Source: Nemania diffusa (Eukaryota; Ascomycota; Sordariomycetes; Xylariales; Xylariaceae). Taken from it: a stretch of DNA of 64,000 nt. The stretch covers positions 699,501 through 763,500 of the forward strand of contig JBBPUQ010000010.1 of NCBI GenBank assembly GCA_038501195.1, written 5' to 3'. Positions 1 through 9,814 of the stretch are shown one piece after another. Each line of letters opens with the position of its first letter. Position 1 is the stretch's first letter. The notes under the pieces were generated by a model. It was not told the origin of the DNA. It searched no databases and worked only from the letters and a program-made list of their open reading frames with translations. Position numbers and translations under genes: made by a program.

Positions 1-569
1 GGTGGTAAGAGTTATCGTTGTTGCTTCTCGGCATCATTAAGGTCAGTCTAAGGACAATATAAATAAGAAAAGGCGGAAAGGAGCTTAGGATGCCTCTTAT
101 TATAACAGAGAGATAAATTAAATATCTCGTGCTCCTAATTGTACGGGTTTCCTCTCAAATGTATATGCTATTTGCTATGTATGCACTGAAGTCTTTGTAC
201 TCGAATATGTTATAAGTAATTCTCCACATTGATACTGAAGGAGCCGGATGTTGGCTATCACTGTAGGCCAAAATAACGTTGCATAGACGGAAGTCGGCGT
301 CCCTTATACCCCTTGGGATCGCCCCGAACTGCACCGTAACATTAGACGAATAGACATGGTTATCCTCTCCCGATATTGATCCATCCCGTTCATCGTCTTC
401 CCGATCTCGGGCTCGCCCCTTTCCCCCCATTACTCCGATCATTTACCCAAGCTTCCTCTCGCCCACTCTCTCTGCTGCTCCCCGGCTCTCGCTCCCTATA
501 TTTCTCTCTCGGAGCAGGTAGGCCATTCACACAAACTCGGCTTCTTTCCATCCCCCCCCTCCGACCAGC
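1..569. other. Intergenic, no gene seen
   Basis: Left edge of the window and 3' flank of the serine dehydratase gene, which ends at 570. Short open frames exist on both strands but none has a recognisable domain or plausible splice structure. A pyrimidine-rich stretch lies at about 425-560. Confidence 0.6.
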
Positions 570-1826
570 TCACACCCCGTATTTCTCGCGGTACTTGGCC
601 AGCATGTCCATGGAGATGTTGGAGCCGCCGCACACGACGAGCACGACGTTGGCGCGGGCCCACTGGCGGTCGTCGGCGTCGGGGGCGAGGGCGGCGCGCA
701 AGAGGGCGCGGCTGCTGTAGGCGCTCGCGAGCGTGGCGCCGCAGGCGACCTCGACGAGGAGGCGGGCGTCGTCGACGAAGCGCGCGCAGGCGGCCACGGC
801 GTCGGCGTCCGACACGACGGCGCTGACGAGGCGCGTCGTCGTCTTCGTCTTGGTGGTCCCCGCGGCGGCGGTGATGCCCTTGAACGAGGAGGCGGAGGAG
901 GAGGAGGAGGAGGGGCAGCGCTTGAAGGTCGAGCTGAAGGCCGACGTGGACGTCGCCGTGAAGGTGAAGCTCGGGGCGGAGCAGGACTCGGCCCAGCGGT
1001 AGGTGCGCTCTGACACGCGGGGCGCGCCGAGGCTGGAGGCGATGCTCGTTATGCCTGGGATCGTGACGTGCGAGCCCGCGCGGATGCTGGCTGCTAGCGA
1101 GTCTGCGCCTGCTGTCTCTAGCGCGAGGACGGCGGGGCGCCGGGGGGCGGTGGGAGTGCCGTTCGTGCGGCCGTTGGATGGCCGGGAAGAGGAGGAGGAG
1201 GAAGAAGACCGACGAGGGCCGTAGTTTCTCTCTATGCCTTCCATGATGCCGTTCAGCAGCCCGCCGCCACCGACATTGCACACGATGGCGTCCGCCACGC
1301 CCCCGTTCTCGCCGCTGAAGAACCCCGTGCCCCCGATCGCCGCGATCTCGTCGACGAGACTCGCGTGCCCCTCCCAGATCAGCGGGTGGTCAAAAGGCGG
1401 GACATAGACGCCCTCGCCCTCATCCGCCTCCGCGGCGGCTCTGCAGAGCGCGTCGGCCTCGGGCCAGCCGCCGGAGCTGCAGCGGTGGGGCGTGGCGCCG
1501 AGGCTCTTGAGGCGGGCTAGGACGTGGTCTGGCGTGGGCGCTGAGACGTGAACGTCGCAGGGCTGCTTGAGGGCGCGCGCGGCCTCAGCGCAGGCAAGCC
1601 CCGCGTTGCCGCCGCTGCTACAGTAGAAGTGCGCGCGCCCCGTCTTCGAGGATGCCAGGGCGCGCGACATCATGGCGCCGATGCCCCGCGACTTGAAGGA
1701 GCCCGAGGGCTGAAGGTTCTCGAGCTTCAGGTAGATGTTGCAGCCCGCGGCCCGCGAGAGCTCGGCGGAGGGGATGCAGGGCGTCTCGATGTAGAGCTTG
1801 GGGAGGTCGGGAACGTAGGAACCCAT
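570..1826 (-). CDS. L-serine/L-threonine dehydratase (PLP-dependent, CHA1-like)
   Basis: Predicted cytosolic pyridoxal-phosphate enzyme that deaminates L-serine (and usually L-threonine) to pyruvate or 2-oxobutyrate, allowing these amino acids to be used as nitrogen source. Single exon, 418 aa. The PLP lysine sits in SGSFKSRG (Lys45); the asparagine loop SSGGNAG follows at about 71-77; the glycine loop CNVGGGGLLNG near 185-195 binds the PLP phosphate; CGGSNIS lies near the C-terminus. The ATG at 1826 gives the usual fungal N-terminus. Yeast CHA1 is 360 aa; the extra length comes from a poly-Ser run (about 205-215) and a Ser/Thr-rich insertion (about 285-335) encoded by GAG/GGA-type triplet runs on the + strand. 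No frameshift is seen. Very GC-rich third positions. Family assignment is firm; substrate preference is inferred. Confidence 0.9.
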   Translation of the reverse strand: MGSYVPDLPKLYIETPCIPSAELSRAAGCNIYLKLENLQPSGSFKSRGIGAMMSRALASSKTGRAHFYCSSGGNAGLACAEAARALKQPCDVHVSAPTPDHVLARLKSLGATPHRCSSGGWPEADALCRAAAEADEGEGVYVPPFDHPLIWEGHASLVDEIAAIGGTGFFSGENGGVADAIVCNVGGGGLLNGIMEGIERNYGPRRSSSSSSSSRPSNGRTNGTPTAPRRPAVLALETAGADSLAASIRAGSHVTIPGITSIASSLGAPRVSERTYRWAESCSAPSFTFTATSTSAFSSTFKRCPSSSSSSASSFKGITAAAGTTKTKTTTRLVSAVVSDADAVAACARFVDDARLLVEVACGATLASAYSSRALLRAALAPDADDRQWARANVVLVVCGGSNISMDMLAKYREKYGV

Positions 1827-4193
1827 GGCTGTGAGAGGTGCTGCTGCTGGTTGAGCCTGCGAGTTGGTGGTGAGATACGGGGCTTGATGAAGAGACTATG
1901 CCACCCTGGTTTGTTGGTCTCTTCTCTTCGACAATATCTCCAGTATATCATGGATATAAGAGATTCTCTGTCTTTGATATAGCCTAGAATGAATGTACCT
2001 ACGTGATGCCCTGATGATAATGCTAGCAATCTGATCTATCAAAGTCTCTCTGATGATCTATCTATATGATGATAAGATATGATTCCGATCTTAGTCCGAA
2101 AAAGAGGGAGGAAGAGATAAAAAAGTGCAAATCTTTGGCAAGCTGGGAAAATCAAACCACAGCTGTTTAGTACATGGATGGAATTGGTATATATGCTAGA
2201 CCTACCTGCACATATATATATGATTCTCTCTTGCATCCTATCTAAACCTTGGTGGTGGACTGCAGACGACGAGTCACGACAGCGTGTTCCCACAAATTGG
2301 CAAAAGGGCGCGGTCGAGAACAAGGGGCGTCCGACAACCGCATCTCCCGTGAGAATCCAATTACCGGGTATAGGCCGACAGGTCCATATTCATTAGGAAT
2401 CTGTTTTCCCAATGCAAACAGCTTGCTGCCATCGTGACACTTTCTGGGGTAGAACAGCAAAGGTCATACAGCTCACTTGTGGATAAGTGTAGGGTAAGTA
2501 TAGGGTAAAACAGTGCGAGCTATAGGGTAATGAAGAATCGAGTCGGTCCGGGGTTTGGAAGGTTCTCGGGTCCGACCCGATCCGGCATTGGCCGCATGTA
2601 ACAACACAGATACGTATTGTTTTTAGCTTTCAAATAACGACGTGATCCTGGCCACCCGATAGATTATAGATTATACACTTCCTTGGGTTGCTACTTTCTT
2701 TTATGCTGGAGTTCAAATAATATATTTATGGGTTATTCATAAAAAACAAGACCCTCGTGTTCGTTATCCGAGATGCTGTTGATGAGTTTATTCCGTCCTG
2801 TGAGGCGGGCTTAAAGCTTCATCTCTCCTTATCGCTGTAACTCTATCATTTCATATTAAGTGTCACCACTGGCTTCCCTTCTTTCCTCACTTCGTACGTA
2901 GGTATAACCCCCCTGAGACACAGCTTCTTAAGCAACCATAAAGTCGTATTAGACCGAAGACGAATATGCCTTCTTTGCTAGATACACCTGATATGTAATA
3001 TAACTTCCTCTATTGAGTCTCCCGGGTAGTTGTAACCGTCTCAACCCAACCTCATCAATAAACCGTATTCGTATTGCAACAAGGCGGCGCCAGGTGCAGT
3101 AGTCTTTATATTGAACCTTAAACCCTGGCTCAGCCGATTAAATAGCCTCATACGAGATACCCACCAAAAGAGCGTGCTATATTGTTTTACCCATCTCTGC
3201 TTGCTTCGTGATGTCACGAAGATCTCCATGCTGAATAATCCACGACAGAATAGTTAAAGCACACCGAACATGCTTTCATTGTTGTATAAGACAACAGCCG
3301 CTGACGCTACAACCGAGGTGCTTGAGTATATCACCACTCCGCACACTTAGTGAGCCTGGTGGTACCTTAAACAACGAGAACACCGCAATCAAATTTCCTC
3401 ATAATTTTCGAGTCTTATTCTCAATAATAAATAAATTAGGGGATATTCGGTGTCGCTCGTCTGAGGAAGTTATGCTGCGCACCCTAAGATGAACCCAAAT
3501 TTCGAGTTACTGGGAGTTGCGTCTCTGGCCCTGAGGAATTGAAGGATGCTAGAAAACACGGATATAAACTGAAAACGAGATGTATCTACCTATTTACCAA
3601 AGTTTTAAAGAGATGAGCCATACGAATGAGTACCACGTACTAAGAATATGGCTTTTAATCAATTAGGTATCTATCTAGAATCTAGATAGAGGATTGAAGA
3701 AATCAGAGGTAGTTCCACAGTGTGAGATCTGCCCTAATCTTGCACTGTACATCGCATACTTAACAGGCAGGCATCTTTTCCTGTCATTCAATACCTCTCT
3801 CATATGCTAACATCATAGCCTGTAACTTGTTTCCCGCAACAAGTACAACATTATATTAAAACTTCTTCGCAATCCTCTTTCATGATTCTCACCTCATATT
3901 CGACGACGTACCCTATCGCTATTTGCCAAATTTTCACCTCATCTGTCACAAAAAAAAAACTGCGACGTCGCTCTTCGATTCTACAGGATCGCACCTTACA
4001 TGCCATCGACGGTATTCAACTAAGACATTGTACACTTGATAGATACACATATATATATCTACAGCGAAACGCGGACCTGGACCTTCTGAGGGCGAAGGGG
4101 TCTCAACAATACGAGCGATCGGGGTGAACAGCTAAGGAAACTGTCCTGTCTACCGTGCGGCGGCGAAGGCAGCCGTCAGAAGCAGCAGACACG
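1827..4193. other. Intergenic between divergent genes
   Basis: Promoter side of both the serine dehydratase (-) and the NTF2-like gene (+). No coding gene recognised. It holds three copies of TAGGGTAA (2490, 2501, 2523), a 7-bp-arm inverted repeat at 2566-2580, and a perfect 9-bp-arm inverted repeat at 3671-3689 (CTATCTAGA, one A, TCTAGATAG). From about 2,620 to 4,150 the base composition is AT-richer than the flanking genes and full of stop codons. Confidence 0.5.
2566..2580. promoter_or_regulatory. GC palindrome upstream of serine dehydratase
   Basis: TCGGGTC-C-GACCCGA, a perfect inverted repeat about 740 bp upstream of the dehydratase ATG. It contains CGG and CCG triplets as many Zn2Cys6 factors recognise, and yeast CHA1 is activated by the Zn2Cys6 protein Cha4. 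That it acts as an operator here is inference only. Confidence 0.25.
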
Positions 4194-4958
4194 ATGGCGA
4201 ATCTACCAACTCCCGACACACAAGCCAAAGTCGTCAGCGACGGTAATACCTCTTTTTCTCTCTTTCCCCTCCATCTGCGTATTTTTTTTATACAAAAAGG
4301 CATTCCAAAATAAAAAAAATAAAAACAAAAAATAAGCTAACACGTTTCCCAAGCGGCCGAGAGCTTCGTAGAGCACTACTACGACTCCCTCAACAAGCGG
4401 CAGCCCCTGGCGCAGTACTACGCCAGCGCGTCCCCGCACCTGGCCTCGGCGTCGGTGAAGCCCGACATCAGCGTCAACGGCCGCGTGGTCGAGTCGGCAG
4501 CCGCCTACGAGGCGCTGCTGGACGCGCAGGGCCGCCACGTGCACTACGCCGTGCTGTCCTTCGACGCGCACCCCGTGAGCCCCAACTACACCCTCGGGTG
4601 CCCCCTCGCGCTGTCCCTGACCGCGGACGGGAGCGACGCGGCGGCGGGGGGCCCTGGGCGGGGCAAGGTCGCGAAGTCCATTAGGGACGGCGACAGGGTG
4701 AGCTTTGCGGTGCAGGTTAGTGGCACCATCCGGTATGGGCAGCCGGGCGATAAGCCGGCTGCGGCTGCTGCTAGTGCTGCGGCGGGCACGGCGGCGGCAG
4801 CAGCAGCGGGAAAGGATGCGGCGGTGGAAGGCCCGCCGGTTGAGGCTGCGTTTAATGAGGCCTGGTTATTGGTGCCGCATTGGGAGGCGCTGGGTCGGAA
4901 TGCGTCGCGCGGGCTAAGGAAATGGCTCGTTGTTAGTCAGAACTTCCGGGCGTTTTGA
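4194..4958 (+). CDS. NTF2-like domain protein, probable mRNA export factor (Mtr2/Nxt1-like)
   Basis: Two exons, 4194-4242 and 4354-4958, joined in phase 1 across a 111-nt intron (donor GTAATA, branch GCTAAC, acceptor CCCAAG); 217 aa. The N-terminus reads MANLPTPDTQAK followed by ESFVEHYYDSLN, the first helix of the NTF2 cone fold; a beta-sheet region and a C-terminal RKWLVVSQNF strand follow. Fungal proteins of this type pair with Mex67/NXF and carry mRNA through the nuclear pore. An Ala-rich low-complexity insertion lies at about residues 135-160. The ATG at 4194 is the only one that joins in frame. It is convergent with the downstream acetyltransferase. The NTF2 fold is confident; assignment to Mtr2 rather than another NTF2-like protein is less so. 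Confidence 0.72.
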
Positions 4959-5521
4959 AGGCTCTCTGACGAGACGAGAGAGGTGGATCGCTGGGTTTCC
5001 CGGTTTCCTACTGGTGCGTGACCGGTCTATTTGCATTAGGATGAGGGTGGGAAATGCTCGAGCATATCGACTCTGGGGATTTCGGTATACAGAGGCTCAG
5101 GTCGGGGATGATGAAATCAAACGAACGACTAGTTGGCGAAGGCTGGACTGCTAAAATTGTGCGTTGGACGGGCAGACAATCACGAGGATACGTAGAGTGG
5201 CATGTGTCAGAATCTGCAGCGCTTTTTAAGTCCGACTTCAGGGCCTTCGAGCAACACGCAAAATGCTACGGGTCGATCGGTTATGAATTCCCTATGTAAT
5301 GTCTGTTTTGTATGAAGCAACGTAGCTCACTGCGGCTGTCTGAGAATCTCATACAGGAGGCAATATAACAAGAAATGAACAAACTTCTACGTTAGCTAGT
5401 TGATGAATGCTATGCCGACAAGTTCTCACACACAAATGTGCATACTAATCGATTGTTCCCGAAGCTGTAGATACCCTTCGCCCTCTATTTTCTCTATTTT
5501 ATTTTGATTCGTTGTACCACT
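4959..5521. other. Convergent 3' flanks, no gene
   Basis: Shared 3' region of the NTF2-like gene (+) and the NAT9-type gene (-). Short open frames at 4930-5299 have no recognisable content and are read as 3' untranslated sequence. Confidence 0.5.
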
Positions 5522-6655
5522 TCATTTCTTCAAACGAGATCTATCATAATCACACTCTCTATACCCAAGAACATCAGTCCCCTCAAATGCGCGCGGAAAA
5601 TCTGAAAGCACCATGCAGATCTCGTTGAAGTAATTCGGGTCCCCGTCGCGATGGAATCCAAGATTCCCAAAAAGGCGGATGCTCCCCGCATTGTCGGCAT
5701 TGATCTTAGCCACGAGCCGTTTCAATCTCACGTCCTTCGGCGACAGCGAAGGCGATTCACCGCGCGCGTACTCCCCGACGACGGCGTCGAGATGCGCCGC
5801 GAGAAACCGCAGGAACGCCCGCACGGCCGCCTCGCCCAGGCCCTTACCCCTGTCTCCGGGGGCGGCGATCATGATGTCGATCTCGCCCTGCAGCCCAGGC
5901 GCTTCGTGCTCCCTCTTCTCATCGTCGTCGTTGTCGTCGTCGCAGGGCGTAAGGAACAGATTCACGTCCCCTACCATGCGCGCCGGCGCGTCGTCTTCTC
6001 CAGCGTAGGCCGTCGATGCTGCAGCGGCAGCACCGCTAGCGGGCTGGCACACGATGAACGTCAGCTTGTCGTGCGCCGTGCGCCACTACAACCGCTGAAG
6101 TCAGTAATTACTCTTTTGCGTAGCTCTACAGCTCTCAAAACATGCTCCCGAAACATATCCCTGAGACATTTCGGGAGCTCTCAAGTTACTAGAAAGGGAA
6201 GAGAATGACTCTGGCTCTAACTTACCGATTGCTGGTTCTCGTACTCCTCGTCGAGGGTCAGGAGGTCCGAAGCCGTTGCCTCGCGGAGGGCCTAGACGGG
6301 GATCCTATTAGCCATAACTGCCTAAAAAGATGCAGGGGAAACTCAGGTGTATGATGCTGTATCGGCCGTATGGAAGAGACGCGATATAGGGAAGATAAGT
6401 CGATGCGGTGCGAAGTAGAGAACGCAGGACGAAAGCAAAAACCATGGCACCCTACCTCATCTTGCATCCACTTGTGATACCGCTCGACATGGTGCGCGTC
6501 GTAAGGCACAAGAAGGATCTTGGGTGTAGAGATAGCTGTGCCGGGGATCATGAAGTTAGTTAACCTTTAGCTTCCACAGCGGCGAGTTCTTACTAAACAA
6601 TGTGGCAAGATGAGTTATCCCGAAAAGTCTAACCTATGTCCTCATTAATCCTCAT
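5522..6655 (-). CDS. GNAT N-acetyltransferase, NAT9 family
   Basis: Four exons on the minus strand: 6655-6634, 6535-6456, 6291-6226, 6085-5522; 243 aa. The first exon is only 22 nt (MRINEDI) and joins across an intron with an excellent ACTAAC branch site to AISTPKILLVPY, the usual NAT9 opening. ATASDLLTLDEEYENQQSW and the acetyl-CoA binding segment APGDRGKGLGEAAV (R/Q-x-x-G-x-G/A motif) place it in the N-acetyltransferase 9 group, and KINADNAGSIRLFGNLGF is the conserved C-terminal part of the fold. Human NAT9 has been linked to microtubule stability; the fungal substrate is not known. An Asp-rich loop (about residues 90-105) is lineage-specific. An ATG at 6551 lies inside the first intron and should not be used as the start. 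Confidence 0.85.
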
Positions 6656-7053
6656 ATTTCAAGCGAAAATAACACGCGAAGAAGGGAGTGTATAAAAGAT
6701 ATAGAAGTGTGCAAGTGTTGTACGGAAGTGAGGCTTAGATTGGTGAGTAAAGAGAAGTGGAGAGCTTTTTGGGCTTTTTATTTTATTTTATTTGGTGAGC
6801 CCCAAGTCAATACTAGACATATCAGCATAAAGACAGACCAACGAAGAAACTGCACTACCACTTAACAGTAAGATGGAATGTTTACTAGTATTTCATGGGT
6901 ATCGCTTTAGCTAGGTAGTTTACATCTGGAAGACATCGTACCCCGTCTATAGGGCGCGGCTCTGAGTGCCATAGTCCGGGCTATCTACATATACATTTTA
7001 CATTTTACGTCTAAAATCATACATGCAGCTCTCCCACCATCTGTCTAGTATGT
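6656..7053. other. Intergenic between tandem minus genes
   Basis: 5' flank of the NAT9-type gene and 3' flank of the methionyl-tRNA synthetase. A T/A-rich run (about 6775-6795) may serve polyadenylation or promoter function. No gene seen. Confidence 0.5.
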
Positions 7054-9047
7054 TCAGTCTTCAACAGGTAGAAGCGGGAAGAGGCTGGTGTTAGCTCCCG
7101 TCCCGAGGTCCATCAATGGCGTGCCGTACGAGTCATCCGCGTATAGCACCGCATCACTGAAGGTCCGTCTGTCGGGCTTTACGCCAAGTCGATCGAGGAG
7201 TTCCGAGGCCTTCTCCGGAATGAAGGGCTGTAAAAGAATGCCCACAATGCGCAGCGACTCTCCGGCCAAGAAAACGGTCTGCTCGACAGTGGCCGTGTCG
7301 CCTTCGCTACTCTTTTGCCATGGCGCGACCTCCGAGAAAAATCGATTTGTCTGCCTCGTCTGTCAGCTGTCTATAACGTCGTATATACAAACAATATTAG
7401 CTATTACCTCAAAGACAGCCTCCATTATAGCTCTGAGTGCCCAACTGGGATTTAGAGCCTTCATCTGATCATCTGCCATCTTGACGACTTGTCCTAGATA
7501 GGTCTGGTGAGCTTGTATTACAGAGGCTTCGCGATCCTCTGGTAACGGTTGTATTGACGGAGCTTTCGTCTTCGTCATGGTTTCCACGGCGTGCCTTAGG
7601 TTCCAGTTCTTTGGTCGCGTGACTCGGTTGAGCATGTTGCCCAATCCGCCTTGCAGCGCCTTTTTGTATTTTTCAACAACGAAGGCATTCCCGTATTCAG
7701 CGTCTTGAGCGACATGACCATTGGAGATTAGGAAGAACCGCATCGTATCCACACCCCAGCGATCTAGAGCAAAGAAAGGATCGACAACATTTCCGACAGA
7801 CTTGGACATCTTCTGCTTGCTCATCAGCCAGTGGCCATGGCTGAGCACCTGCTTCGGCAAGGGAAGGTCTAATGCCATTAGGAAGGCGGGCCAGTATATG
7901 CAGTGGAATCTAATGATGTCTTTGCCAACTACGTGAACATCGGCGGGCCAGCCTCTCTTGTGCTCGGAGCCGGGCTGCCAGACTGGGTATCCCGTCGTGG
8001 TGATATAGTTCACGAGGGCATCCAGCCAGACGTAGATTGTCTGACTGGGGTCATCGGGCACTGGTATGCCCCAGTCCAGGCGACTGGAAGGGCGGGAGAT
8101 GGAGAGGTCCTCGAGGTTGTTCTCGACCCAATTGATGACCTCTGTGAACCTCTGTCTGGGCACGACCCAGTTCGGGTGGTCTTTATAGAACTGAAGCAGC
8201 CTGTCGCGGAAGGCGGTCAGGCGGAAATGGTAGTTCTTTTCCTCGGTCCACTCGACGGCATTCCCAGTCTCGAGAGAGGCGAGGAAGCTCTTCCCCGTCG
8301 TGGGCGACCTGAGATTCCCGACCATGTTCTCGGGATAGAAGGTCTCGTCGCTCACGCAGTACCAGCCCTGGTGCTTGTTCTCGTATATGTATCCGCCGTC
8401 GCGTAGACGGGCCCAGAAGTATTCGACGGCCTCGCGGTGGTCCGGGTCGGTGGTGCGGATGAAGCGGTCATTGGCGATGTTGGCCTTCTTGGCGAGGTCT
8501 TTGAAGGTCTCGGCGTTGCCGTCGCAAAGAGCCTTCGGGTGCACACCCTGCAGCTCGGCGGCGTGCTGGACTTTCATGCCGTGTTCGTCGGTGCCGGTAC
8601 TCAAGAAGGCCTCTCGGCCCTTCAGGACCTCCCATCGCTTGAGGACGTCGGCGACGACCATAGAATATAGGTGACCGACGTGGGGGGCTGGGAGAGTTAG
8701 CCGCCATGTTCTTCACATTGACATTCACCTCCGCCTCTGCCTGCACCACCTCCACCTCCACATCCACATCTACCTCCATCTCCCTAGCGCTGCGATCGAG
8801 GAATTGTCTTACAAGCATTGACGTAGAAAATAGGGGTTGTCACGTAGTACGGCTTGTCATCCTGCTGTTGCTGCTGCTGCTGCTCTTGCTCTTGCTGTTG
8901 TTGCGAGAGTCTGGTGCCGGTACTGAAGCGCATCCGTGTGCCTCCTTGATGAGCTCTGCACGACTGGCATACCCAGCCATTCCGACGGACTGGCAGTACC
9001 CTGAGCGTTGAAAGCCGCCGGCTAGACGCTGCTATGAAGCGCTCCAT
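7054..9047 (-). CDS. MSM1: Mitochondrial methionyl-tRNA synthetase
   Basis: Class I aminoacyl-tRNA synthetase charging mitochondrial tRNA-Met. Three exons: 9047-8813, 8687-7408, 7350-7054; 603 aa. The N-terminus (MERFIAASSRRLSTLRVLPVRR) is an Arg/Ser-rich mitochondrial presequence, followed by a Gln-rich run encoded by CAG-type repeats (about residues 48-62). The catalytic domain begins PYYVTTPIFYVNAS; the HIGH signature is HVGH (81-84) and KMSKS is present near residue 370. The short C-terminal anticodon-binding part, with no zinc-binding or C-terminal tRNA-binding extension, suits the mitochondrial type. Exon 2 to 3 is joined from VFE to TNRFF (acceptor GAGGCAG); a neighbouring acceptor would add three residues, so that junction is slightly uncertain. 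Confidence 0.93.
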
Positions 9048-9814
9048 GGCCCAAGGTGCTGGCTGACCTAGCCAAATCCTGTTTTATAAGGCGAGAGTCT
9101 GCGTCGCTTGACTTTATCGGAGCAGGCAGAGCTTATCGTCTAAAAAGCAAGGTGGCCCCACTTAACAGTTGCTTCTCTACAGTAGGTGCTGTGTGCGTAC
9201 GCTATCATTACAGATACAGGTTCCAATATCACGACTGTAGATAGAACACTTCACAATTAAAAAAAGAATGAAAACTTCAAAAATAAGTGCTTATTTAATC
9301 AATCAATCGTCGTCATTCATTGCACACTCGTCATTGTAATTTTTAGGCTGAACTAACATACAATCCCTCCCTCGGCTGCAGAGGTTCAGCGTTCTATCAC
9401 GACCCGATGCGGTGGTCTCGAATATCTGTCTACAGCAAGATATAAGGAAGAACAGGTGTACAAATGACCCTAAAACCTCTGGAAAGATGGAGGCATGTTT
9501 CTTACCACCTCATCATGTCCTGAAAATTAAAATTAAATGAAGGGGGGAGGGGGGAGAAAGAGACGTAGGATGCTCATTCACAACGCCTCGTAGAACCTGC
9601 CACGGCGTACAAAACCGGCCCTCTCTCATAACGCCTATGCTCAGCCAAATGCAAGCAAGCGTCTATGAAGCGGTAAAAATCGACTTGGGTCCGAGTAGAT
9701 CTCGGTACTTCTTCAGGAGCTCGAAACCACTCCTTGGGGACCCTGAAATGCTGTAGTTTTGCTCTCAGTGGAACGATCAACGATACTGGGACCGTATAGT
9801 CTGCTAGGTAGATC
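9048..9814. other. Intergenic: MetRS promoter and RAD16 3' flank
   Basis: No supported gene. A minus-strand open frame at 9574-9780 lies just past the RAD16 stop and has no recognisable content, so it is read as 3' untranslated sequence. Confidence 0.5.

Noticed and set aside
496..1281. 261-codon minus-strand frame within the serine dehydratase
   Set aside because: Arg/His-rich shadow of a GC-rich exon in another frame of the same strand.
6456..6551. ATG at 6551 as start of the NAT9-type gene
   Set aside because: Lies inside an intron with a strong ACTAAC branch site; the 22-nt exon at 6655-6634 restores the conserved MRINE opening.
8860..8900. CTG/CAG repeat as a separate repeat element
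   Set aside because: It is coding: a Gln-rich run following the presequence of the mitochondrial methionyl-tRNA synthetase.
9574..9780. 68-codon minus frame downstream of RAD16
   Set aside because: RAD16 ends properly at 9815 with its conserved C-terminus; this frame has no recognisable content.
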